From: Melieria omissa
Taxonomy: Eukaryota > Arthropoda > Insecta > Diptera > Ulidiidae
Direction of reading: 5' to 3'
Length of the DNA: 64,000 nucleotides
NCBI GenBank assembly: GCA_963971225.1
Contig: OZ020269.1
Coordinates: forward strand, 85,970,450-86,034,449
Below the pieces are notes generated by a model. That model was not told the DNA's origin, did no database searches, and saw nothing but the letters and a program-made list of their open reading frames with translations. The position numbers were made by a program, and so were the translations under genes. Of the stretch, positions 25,180 through 34,353 are shown piece after piece; positions within the stretch are counted from its first letter, which is position 1, and every line of letters begins with the position of its first letter.

Positions 25180-26818
25180 TTACAACTTAAGTCGAGTACT
25201 CGCTTTCGCGGTGCGTTTGGCGCAGCGTAGCACCGGTTTCGAATGCATGTACAGATATCGCTTCGAAGTGAACGATTTCAGACAGAATGTACACTGGAAC
25301 GGTCGCCGATTCAAGTGCACATTCATGTGATTCTTCAGCAAGTACCTCTTGTGGTATGCCTTGGGGCATTGCGGGCACGGAAAGGAAGGCTCCTCATGTC
25401 CAGTCTTGTGTCCGCATAGTGCAGAGCTCGTTTTGTACTTTTTGCCGCATATGGAACACACATACGGCTTTTCGCCGGTGTGTACGCGCATGTGTGTTCG
25501 CAATTCATCAGCGGACTGCATCATCTTGCCACACACCTCACACTTGAACGACAAGCTCTTCGTGTGCCTTTGTATGTGACCGAAGATGGCACGACTGGAT
25601 AAGTTTTTGCCGCAGTACGGACAGATGGTGTGTTTCTGCTTCAATTTGCGCTGACGATCCTTGGCGCAGTCGGCGACCACTTCTGGCATGCGCTCGGACA
25701 GAAATTCGCACATTCTGTAGTACTCTGCGTAGGGGTCGGCATTGTCATCGTCCGCTTCGCTGTTTTCGCTGCGTTTGTTATGCTGCTGTGTGTACCAGCG
25801 CAACAAGTAGCGTACACTCTTCGCTGCCGAGTCATGGGTTATATTCAGTGCGTCGCTGATGTATTCCAGTGCATCGTTGCGCGGTTTCCGATTACGATAC
25901 GCCGTGGTTTTGCCCTTCCACAGGCACGGATGTGCTTTTACCTGGGCAATAAACTCTTTTAATACTGTTGCTGGGGATAGTACAAAAGATAGAAATAACG
26001 TTTGCTTTCCACCAGACGACGTTGCATTGTCAGTTGGCACATCTTCACAGTTGGGTGTTTCGGGTTTGATGACATTGTCCTTAGCTATTTGTAAAAACTT
26101 TAATAAAAAAGAGAAAAAACTAAGTGACTGCGTATCTTATTGAAACCATTTGCCAAAATCTTACCCCCTCTCTTGTGTTATCGTCAACATCAATCTCCTG
26201 CTGATTAAGCCTTTGACTTTCTACAAAACTGCTTTTATTGATGTCTGCATTATCGTCTGATTTGTCATCATTGCGGACACTATTATCATTCGTCTCATCG
26301 CCCACATCCAGCTCATCATTATAATTAGCAACAGCGTCACTATCTTCATCAACCTCATTATTGCCATTTGCATCCTCATCACCTTCTTCATCATCATCAT
26401 TGTTATCATCTTCATCATCATCAACCACACTGCTGCTGCCGTCACTGTCACTGGCGCAGCTCTCAGCGTCTTCATGACTGAGCAGCTCAATTGGCCAAGC
26501 GGCCACAATTTCCTGATCTCTTTTATTGTCAAAACCATTGTTCATATTTTTCATACACAGCTGCCCGACTTGCTCCTCGTCAGCCGGCCATTCCTCTGCC
26601 TTCGTTTCGGCGCCCTCTACCTCTTCATCAACTTCGGCTTCCATTTTCCTAAGTATTTCACTTTGCTTTCGCAAAAACTTTTGACATTCGTTTACATGGT
26701 CCAGAAATATTTCCCATTGTGTGAAGACAGCTTTGCAGTGGAGGCAATCCAGCGCGTAAACTCTGCAATCGTTGGCCACCAAGACGCGTCCACATTCCAA
26801 CAGCTTTGTGGAAGCCAT
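25180..26818 (-). CDS. MADF and C2H2 zinc-finger protein
   Basis: Exon 1 is 26818-26165 and exon 2 is 26097-25180, joined in phase 0, giving 523 residues. The intron is 67 bp, with donor GTAAGA and acceptor ATTAAAG. The start is the ATG at 26818 (MASTK). The N-terminus carries a lone finger of C2HC type, CLHCKAVFTQWEIFLDHVNEC, then a long Asp/Glu/Asn stretch (GAT/GAA codon run, 26300-26440). Next comes a MADF-like domain (about 245-310, with VKAHPCLWKGKTTAYRNR and LLRWY), then five C-terminal fingers from about residue 385. One TGEKP linker is visible (HTGEKPY), and the last finger is of C2HC type. Most likely a nuclear DNA-binding regulator; targets are unknown. The N-terminal box and MADF segment are shared with the gene at 37457, and the box with the gene at 63057. 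Confidence 0.85.
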
Positions 26819-26954
26819 TATACTTTTGTTAATGTATTCTTTCAATATTTTCTTTAATTATGGCCCACTGCCAGAGTCAAAATTTACCAATAAATCTTAA
26901 TACGTTTAATTTTTGCCACTGCCACTGCCACTGCTTCGAAAAAGATGCAACAAT

Positions 26955-27847
26955 TAGGGATGTAAAAAAAACATCGATATATCGAGCAACATCGATGGTC
27001 GTGGCTACAAACATCGATGTTTGTCGATGTTTTATGAATACGAAAACATCGATGAAACATCGATGTTTTGAAAAACATCGAAGATGTTTCTTCACTAATT
27101 TTTCGCCATTTTATTTTGTGCGCGCTTTGAAATGCTGTGCGATCGGCGCCGAATCGCTATTTAGGATTTACTTTGTAAATACATACTTTCATGGAATTAT
27201 GCCGAAGTAAGTTACAAATTACAAATAATAAATGTGCATGTATAAGTAAGAAATTGTTTAATTGGTTTAAAAGAAGTGTAATTGTAAAATTGCCTAGCGT
27301 AATTTCGCCGGCTTGTTTGCATGTACATTGTTTTTTTTTTGTTTTTTTTTCAGAAGGGAAAAGCATTAAAAGCCGGAGTGTGAGACTTTCACCCACTAAA
27401 AACCCTTCTATCTCCTACAAACTGCTACCAGGGGTCGTCCTGTGAGGAATTACTTCCTGGTAGCAATGCAATATGCAAGGACATTTAAAAGCAAAGCATA
27501 AATTTGTAACATAACAATAACGTTCACCTGAAACCACCAATTGATCTCAACGCTAAAAGCCAATTTTATTTAACTTTCCTTACAGTACTTGTGTACTTGT
27601 GTTCCCTTACAGTACGTGTATGTGATTTAATTGTAACTTAAAATTGGTTTGTAAACCATCAACTAACCTGTGAGTCAATATCTTAATATCAATTCTCTTT
27701 CGTTTATTCAAATTTTTGAACAAGCACACAGGTTAAAAAAAAATTAGAAAACATGTTTTAATTTGATACATCGAAGAACCATCGATGTAATTTTTTAAAA
27801 CATCGATTTTTGAAACATCGATTGTCTTACCATAATTTACATCCCTA
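26955..27847. mobile_element. Ac/hAT-like non-autonomous element, 893 bp
   Basis: The ends TAGGGATGTAA and TTACATCCCTA are inverted and close to the Ac-type hAT terminus (TAGGGATGAAA). Many copies of ACATCGATG or its variants crowd both subterminal zones (26975-27085 and 27770-27830). hAT transposases bind such clustered repeats. The middle holds a short ATG frame at 27191 ending in a GTAAGT donor, a poly-T/CAG acceptor near 27352, and a continuing frame that soon stops. This could be the remnant of a deleted transposase gene. No 8-bp target duplication is visible. Confidence 0.6.
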
Positions 27848-28829
27848 GCGTAGCGTTGGCAGTGACAACACACAAAGTGTCATCACTGGCGTTGGTTAGC
27901 GGCTGACGGCACAGCTGATTTTTGTTTGGTTGTCGAATGAGCACAGATGCTCACCACACTGTGTAGTGTATAAGCAACAGGATTGGAACAAGTCTTTCAA
28001 CTTTTCACAAAATAGTTAAAACTCAGTTTATGCATTCAAATATGAGTTTTAAGTTTTGCTACAAGCCAAAGTCAAATAACGTCGACAATCAGAATAGCTG
28101 CAAAAGAAAGCTGCAAAGATCCTGAATATGGTTAGGTTAGATTAACCAAAAGGTTTGATTAGAGTAACCAATCAGCTGGCGAGTCGCCAGCGAATACAGT
28201 CCTTAGCATCCTTAGCGCTGTTTGTGGCGCCTCATAGAATTGCCAAGGACATTTTTCGGTATGTATTTTAACGATCGGGCGTTCGAATTGACTGGCGCCG
28301 AAGATAAAGTCTCAAAGACGAAAAGATGCCGAGGTTATGTCCATTTATTCAACTTTTTTATTCATGTAATTTCGACGTTGGATTTTCAGTATAGATCACT
28401 TAGCTTTCACTTAAGATCCCAATGACTTTTTGTGTGTCGAAACTTTGTATATTTATTTATTTGCTATAATAAATGGTGGTTTCAAAATTTCATTGTTCTT
28501 AGTAAACGTTCAAAAGTTTGAACATATATATCGGCAATCATGGAAAACCAGTGTAATTGGTTTTATTTTTTATATAAAGGCTAAATTTGAGTTGTTAAAT
28601 TATTTTAAAGCGACTTTAGGTTATAAATTTTTTTCTATTCTTATGTTATTGTTATTTTTATTCCAAAGATTTTTCGACTTTACAAAAGCCTCTGACATCA
28701 GTGTTCGTACGATTGGACCTCTGACTGCATATCATGAAAATTAAATTTTATACGAAAACGAATTCCGTAACTATTTGTATCTGAGTTTTAGTTATTGTGT
28801 AGATACTGTAACTGTGATCTACGTTTCAA
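27848..28829. other. Gene-free stretch before the tandem four-TM genes
   Basis: Open frames at 28222-28425 and 28430-28744 are AT-rich and hydrophobic. They lack the exon pattern of the neighbouring genes and show no family signature. I do not call them genes, though a decayed extra copy of the family cannot be excluded. Confidence 0.4.
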
Positions 28830-28846
28830 TTAGATACACCTGCCAA
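28830..28846 (+). promoter_or_regulatory. Shared upstream motif, gene A
   Basis: TTAGATACACCTGCCAA lies 86 bp before the ATG at 28932. Related blocks stand upstream of the two paralogues: TTAAATACACCCGCAA at 30038-30053 (129 bp before the ATG) and TTAAATCCACCTGCAA at 32815-32830 (126 bp). It may be part of the core promoter or a bound site. Confidence 0.4.
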
Positions 28847-28931
28847 TCATTGATTTGTATTTATTTTGCCAAAGTGTCAAAGGGATCGAATTTCAAATTT
28901 CATTCAAACAATTGAAATTAACTAAATCAAT

Positions 28932-29744
28932 ATGAATTATAAGAACGTAAGAGTCAAAAATAAGTGCACAATTTACATTGACGATTTTGTTAGCAAACCC
29001 TTCGTTGGCAAATTTCTTCGTGTATTTTGTTTGTATCTTAATTATTTACAACTGAATTTGTATGGCATAGCCACTGCATATTACGCTTTCGGACTAACTG
29101 GAATACACTCGTTGCCAAACGAATTGAGAAACGTGACTGGACTTGCCGAGGATCCCGCCATAACGCGTAAGTGATTTGAAGACATTGTGCGCAAGGACCC
29201 ATGTTCACATATTATATGACATTAAATTATTTACGAATAGAGGAACGTTTCGAACGTTGGGTGAATTTTATGGGCTTGGAGTTTTCTTTGATTGGACTTT
29301 TAAGTGCTGGCGCCATGATGCATGGCGTAAAGACGGTAAGCTGTTGTATTGTTGGACCCTAAAATCAATGCAATGTAATTTTTTTCTTGATGTTCAATAG
29401 CTGCAGAAAGAATTGATGATACCTTGGTTAGTCTTTCATATACTTTTCATCTATCTAAACTTTTTGAAGGAAAACATCGAAGCTATTATCGGCACAGAAT
29501 ATTCCACGACGACTGCATCATTTCTTGTACTGAAATTAGGTGAGCATTCGTGGCTGTTGGAGCTTGAAAATATTGACAGCTGATTTTGTTTGCAGTATTT
29601 TTTATAATCATCGTTTTAACGGTGGGTGCTTATTACCGAAAATTGCATTTGGACCAAAAGCCGAAGCAAGAAGACAAAAAAAAAAGGCTTGCACCATTGA
29701 TTGATGTGCCTGTTCGTCGACGATGCTTAAATGGAACGATATAA
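28932..29744 (+). CDS. Four-TM protein, tandem family member A
   Basis: Exons 28932-29166, 29241-29335, 29401-29539 and 29596-29744 join with phases 1, 0, 1 to give 205 residues. Introns are 56-74 bp. Four hydrophobic segments are visible: about 30-54, 86-107, 113-138 and 153-172. Motifs shared with the two neighbours are YIDDFVSKPF, KFLRVFCLYLNYLQLN, AGAMMHGVKT, LMIPW and YYRKLHLD. Both termini are short and charged; the C-terminus is Lys/Arg-rich and probably cytosolic. There is no signal peptide. The placement of the HGxK and PW motifs recalls insect four-TM families of the DUF4728/LAPTM type, but I cannot confirm membership. Function unknown. Confidence 0.8.
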
Positions 29745-30037
29745 CATATATTTATAATATATAGGCAAATATATTTTTGGAATATGCGGTGGCTAAGCGC
29801 CAACATAAGTTATAAAGTTATTCTTACTACAGGGATAGCTAAACTGAAATAGAAAACCCAACTTTTTTGATGCAATTGAGGAAACTTATTTTTGTGAAAC
29901 TTGGTGAAAGGATATCACTTCCAGTCATACACTTCTTTATAGTTAAGTAATGGTTTGGGGAACACACGCGTTTAAGAAAGAAGTAAGGCTGTACTTGCCT
30001 CTTAGTTAAAATTGTTGCGTAGTTAATACGAAGCAAG

Positions 30038-30053
30038 TTAAATACACCCGCAA
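30038..30053 (+). promoter_or_regulatory. Shared upstream motif, gene B
   Basis: TTAAATACACCCGCAA, 129 bp before the ATG at 30182. Together with the following GTTGAAACTGTTTTCA it aligns with the block upstream of gene C (32815-32850), so the similarity extends past the coding exons. Confidence 0.4.
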
Positions 30054-30181
30054 GATGTTGAAACTGTTTTCACTGCTGAATGAACTGGCATACAAACAAA
30101 ATTTCATTTAGTTTTATTCTTTTCTTTTTCATTTCAAAACGTTGACTTTTCCATTTCATTACGAATCCTTTGCGCAAAATA

Positions 30182-30900
30182 ATGGGAAATAAATATACAA
30201 TTTACATTGACATTCTAGTCAAGAATCGCTCCTTTGCGAAGTTTCTTCGCTCATTTTGTATATTTCTGAGCTATCTACTGCTGAACGTGTATACCATCAT
30301 TTCATTCTACTGCGCTTTTCAAGTTATTGAAATCATGCTACCGGGCGAGAGTATGGAACCAGTATTTGAACAGATATCTGAGGAAGGTAACAAGCAAATT
30401 ATTTTTTGCAAAGATTTCAACATACAGTAAGATAATGTTTCCGAGTAGAAAGAATGGTTGATCTTTGGACAAGATGGGCGTACTTGGTATTGGCTTTAAC
30501 GGCTTTCCTCAGCGTTGGGGCCATGCTGCATGGCATAAAGAGGGTAAGAGAATTGCCTAATGTAATGGATCCACATACAACTTAATACATTTACATTCAA
30601 AGCGAAAAAACTATTTGATGTTACCATGGATCGTGTATCACATGCTTCTCTTCTATCTACACTTCCTCAAAGACACCATCAGCGAAACTATCACCAAAAC
30701 TCATTCAGCCATGAATGTTTTAATTCTTGCAATGAAATTCGGTAAGAATTGTTATATGTATTTGAAATATTTGTAAATGTTGACTCGCTTATTTGATTGC
30801 AGCATTTTTTTTAATGACCATTGTACCGGTGTGCTTTTACTATCGAAAACTCCATTTGGACTACATAAAAAGAGAAAGAAAAGGGGCTCCGCTTAGATAG
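30182..30900 (+). CDS. Four-TM protein, tandem family member B
   Basis: Exons 30182-30386, 30449-30543, 30603-30741 and 30803-30900 give 178 residues. Exons 2 and 3 are exactly 95 and 139 bp, as in members A and C, and all splice phases agree. The ATG at 30182 was chosen; the frame is open a little upstream but without another ATG. Hydrophobic segments lie at about 22-48, 75-97, 106-128 and 142-164. Motifs: IYIDILVKNRSF, KFLRSFCIFLSYLLLN, GAMLHGIKR, LMLPW and YYRKLHLD. It is shorter than A and C after TM1 and at the C-terminus. AATAAA at 30932-30937 is a likely poly(A) signal. Function unknown. Confidence 0.8.
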
Positions 30901-31101
30901 AAAGCGTCGTTGAATGCAACAATGTAATTGAAATAAACACAATATTGCATATACCCAAATATATTTTAATATCCGCTGACAACGGTGAAAATTGAAAATT
31001 ATTATTTAACCTTCTGCTTGTCCCTTGGGGTCTATTTGACCCCAGGCGTGATTAAAAAAATGGTTGAACGGCTTTGTGCATTCGTCTACTTGTGTTATTT
31101 A

Positions 31102-32388
31102 CCGGGTATATCAGTATGAAGTGAGCCTTTTTTTGCGAAAATAAAACACTAATTTTTAATGGGAAAGTAAAAACCATTTTATTCAAAGTATTGGCCATTG
31201 CTAGCCCCACATTTTGTCCATCTTTCAGGCAATTTGTGCACACCGCGCCAATAGAATTGTTTGTCTTTTGTAGCAAACCAATCAGACAACCAATTTTCGA
31301 CTTCCTCGTAGGAATCGAAGTGGTGCTCAGCCAATGTGTGCCCCATCGATGAAAACAAATGGTAGTCGGACGGAGCCAAGTCTGGTGAATACGGCGGATG
31401 GGGTAGCAGCTCCCAGCTTTGATTGTATCCTGAACCGGTCTTGCTTTGTGTGCAGGTGCATTGTCAGGGAGCAAAATTACCTTGTCGTGTCTTTTGGCCC
31501 ATTCTGGTCGTTTTTCGATGAATGCATGGTTCAAATTAATCATTTGTTGTCGGTAGCGATCAGTATTAACGGTTTCGCCAGGTTTTAACAACTCGTAATA
31601 CGCCACGCCACTCTGGTTCCACCAAACACACAGCATTGTCTTCTTGCCGAATCGATCTGGTTTTGCAGTCGATGTTGAAAGTTGTCCCGGATTATCCCAT
31701 AATTTTTTTCGTTTAGGATTCTTAAAAAAAATCAAATTTTCATCGCCAGTAATAATTCGATGCAAAATTGATCTTCTTTCGTGTCTTAGAAGCAAAATTT
31801 CACAAGTGTATTTTCGGTTTTCCATCTGCCTTTCATTCAATTCATGTGGCACCCATTTTCCACACTTTTGGATCTTTCCCATAGCTTTTAAACGGACAGA
31901 AATTGTTGCTTGTGCAACATTTGACATTTCTGCCATTTGCTTTTGACTCAAAGTGTCATTCTTTCATCTTTCCAATATCGTTTGCAATTTGGCGTCTTCA
32001 AACTTTTTTGGTGGTCTTTCACGTTCTTCATTTCTCACAGCAAAATCATTATTTCTGAACCGTTGAAACCATCTTTTGCATGTTGCTCTTGATAGGGCAT
32101 GATCACCATATGCCTCGACAAGCATTCGATGCGACCCTGCAGCACTTTCCTTCAAATGAAAACAAAAAATTAAGGCTTTCTGCAAATCATCACTATCTGG
32201 TACGAAATTCGAAATTTTTAACACGATGAAAAAATATGATGTTGTTTGTTTAATGACTTGATGTATACTAAATATGCTTGACAGATATCATAGCAACAAA
32301 ACAAAAAAAAAATTAAGGGTCGTTCACAACAAATATTCCCTATCGAGATATTTGTATCTTGAGGCTCACTTCATACAGATATACCTGG
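31102..32388 (-). mobile_element. Full-length mariner element, 1287 bp
   Basis: A TA dinucleotide flanks both ends (31100-31101, 32389-32390). The inverted repeats are about 28 bp, CCGGGTATATCAGTATGAAG on the left and its near match on the right, both followed by TGAGCC. Size and structure are those of a complete Tc1/mariner element of the mariner branch, lying in minus orientation. Confidence 0.92.
31179..32224 (-). pseudogene. Inactivated mariner transposase
   Basis: The coding region once specified a DNA-cutting transposase of about 345 residues. The N-terminal helix-turn-helix part (32224-31967), the linker motif GKWVPHEL and the catalytic domain are all present. Catalytic aspartates are visible in TGDEN, LPDNAPAH and PSDYH. 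The last two are 34 residues apart (DD34D) once a frame slip is discounted. Defects: the expected start is GTG, not ATG (32224); TGA interrupts at 31966-31964; and one base is missing near 31413-31418. It is not functional, but the body is little changed, so loss is fairly recent. Confidence 0.92.
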
Positions 32389-32814
32389 TAGTGTTAATCG
32401 CGCTTACAACTTAATAACAAATCAAGAAAAACACCTTTCGGGGCTTTCCCCTTTTCTGTTGTGATTTATGTGTAACATTTCATCATGTTTTGTCAGTAAA
32501 TTATATAACCGTTTAATTGGGGTCATCCTGACCCCAAAGGACAGCGAACACAATTTTGAGCAAAGGGCAGACAGAAGGTTAAAAAGAACTCTGCTGCACT
32601 CGACACATCTAATTTTTGTTTGGCAGCGCAATTGTCGTCGTAGATATTCACCACACTTGGCGAATTGCTCGACGCACGGCTGCACTGAGCTCAACAACTT
32701 TTCAAACTGCATTTTAAATTCAGAAATTCAGTAATAATGCAGGAAATGTTTTGTAGATTAGTTATTAGTAATAGAAATGCGTTTAGCAACTATTGATTAT
32801 AGTTAGAGACCAAT

Positions 32815-32830
32815 TTAAATCCACCTGCAA
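32815..32830 (+). promoter_or_regulatory. Shared upstream motif, gene C
   Basis: TTAAATCCACCTGCAA, 126 bp before the ATG at 32956. It lies beyond the nested transposons, so gene C keeps its own proximal promoter region intact. Confidence 0.4.
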
Positions 32831-32955
32831 ATTTATGAAACTTTTTTCAATACTGATTTTTTACGCATTTTTTCACTAAGATATTTACCAAACTGTCATT
32901 TACACATAATTTATTTTTGTTTTTTATTTCAAAAATTCAAATTAGCCATTTCAAT

Positions 32956-33731
32956 ATGAATCTTGAGCGTTCGAAATCGGGCAACAGATATACGAGTTAC
33001 ATTGACAATTTCGTCAAGAAACGCATAGTTGGCAAATTTCTTCGTACATTTTGTTTGTATCTCAGTTACTTACAACTAAACTTGTATGCCATCTTGGTGG
33101 TCTATTTTGGTTATCAAGTAATCGAAACAGTGTTGTGGTCTGATGAGCCGAGAGATGTGCCCTATCAGGATTTACAGGAAGACGCAAACATTATTATGAG
33201 CAGTAAGTCCATGATATCGTTGCCTGTGGACACCCAAAAGTTTATATTTATTTGGTAAATACGATGTTTTCGGACAGATGACTTTTTCGAACGCTGGACA
33301 ACTTTTATGGGCTTGGTGTTCTCTTTGATTGGTTTCATCTGTGCGGGTGCCATGCTACATGGCATTAAAACGGTAAGCAGCAATAATGTGACGAATTTAC
33401 GTAAAACTAAACTCAATGCCTATAACTTCACAGATGATGAACGATCTGATTGCGCCATGGATAATTTTTCACATGCTTTTCCTCTATCTGTATTTCTTAA
33501 AGGAAAATCTCGAGGCCGCTGTCAGCATAACATACACACCGACTTTTGCCTCTTTCTTTATAGTGAAATTCGGTAAGCATTGATGTATGAAAGCAAAGCT
33601 TTTAAAGTTAACTCGTTGCTCCTATTGCAGTGTTCTATTTTTGTGTCATCTTAGTGGTTTGCGCATACTACCGGAAGACGCATTTGGACTTTGCGGACAA
33701 GGAAGACAGCAGAAGGGAGCTTCCTCCTTAA
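32956..33731 (+). CDS. Four-TM protein, tandem family member C
   Basis: Exons 32956-33202, 33278-33372, 33434-33572 and 33631-33731 give 193 residues, with phases 1, 0, 1 and internal exons of 95 and 139 bp as in A and B. Motifs: YIDNFVKKRIVGKFLRTF, YLSYLQLNLYAI, FMGLVFSLIGF, AGAMLHGIKT, PWIIFHMLFLYLYFLKEN and YYRKTHLDF. The C-terminal tail is short and charged. It is closest to A in exons 1 and 2. Function unknown; a small membrane protein with both ends probably in the cytosol. Confidence 0.8.
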
Positions 33732-34353
33732 ACGGATATAGATATATGCGATGGCACTGCAATAGCGATGCTTTAATGGGATGCTGGGATACACATTTCC
33801 AAAATTTATATTATTTTAGAAAAATATATTTAAATAATGTCTTGATGAAAAGATTTTTCAGAAATACAATGCGAGAAATGTATAGCGAGAAATTCGAGCG
33901 CCAAACTCTGCCATACCAAAAGAATAGGTTAGGTTATCTCGTAAATAATTCAGGTTTCTACCAGTAAAGACAAACAATTAAACAGCTTCAATCCAAAATA
34001 TGATCAATGAATTCTTTGGAAGTCATGCTGTCCTATTCCAACTTAATTAAGTTCCGGGTCCTCAACTCTTGAAGGGCTTGGCCAGCATCACTGTAATACC
34101 TCATCGCCTTCGAAATTATTTTGTGTGCTCGAAAGTATATAGAAATCAACAAAAGACTCTAGAACAGTATTTTCGATACATTCAAAAGACGATCAAAATC
34201 CCGCTCTAATTAATTTTGGTAAAAAACAGTTAAAACTTATTCATATTAAGTGTAAAACTGTATGTAGGTTTTGTGAAAATGTGTATATTACATATGTATA
34301 CATATTGAAGTACGAGTACATAAAATGTAAATGGTAGAGATGTATGCAGTCAC
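33732..34353. other. Intergenic stretch between gene C and the spondin gene
   Basis: The two genes converge here. The long plus-strand frame at 33587-33967 is a read-through of the last exon of gene C in another frame. No separate gene or repeat is seen. Confidence 0.5.

Larger units (their letters stand above)
31010..32578. mobile_element. TTAA-flanked piggyBac-like MITE split by a mariner
   Basis: TTAA stands at both edges (31006-31009, 32579-32582), with ends CCTTCTG and CAGAAGG. Just inside each end is a near-palindrome: TTGGGGTCTATTTGACCCCA on the left and TTGGGGTCATCCTGACCCCA on the right. Without the 1287-bp mariner and its TA duplication the element is about 280 bp. It carries no coding sequence of its own. 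Confidence 0.75.

Noticed and set aside
26221..26538. Met- and Ile-rich 105-codon minus-strand frame
   Set aside because: Shadow of the GAT/GAA codon run in exon 1 of the zinc-finger gene.
28222..28744. Hydrophobic open frames upstream of the four-TM genes, considered as a fourth paralogue
   Set aside because: None of the family motifs or the 95- and 139-bp exons can be found there.
33587..33967. 126-codon plus-strand frame
   Set aside because: It is a different frame over the last exon and 3' flank of four-TM gene C.
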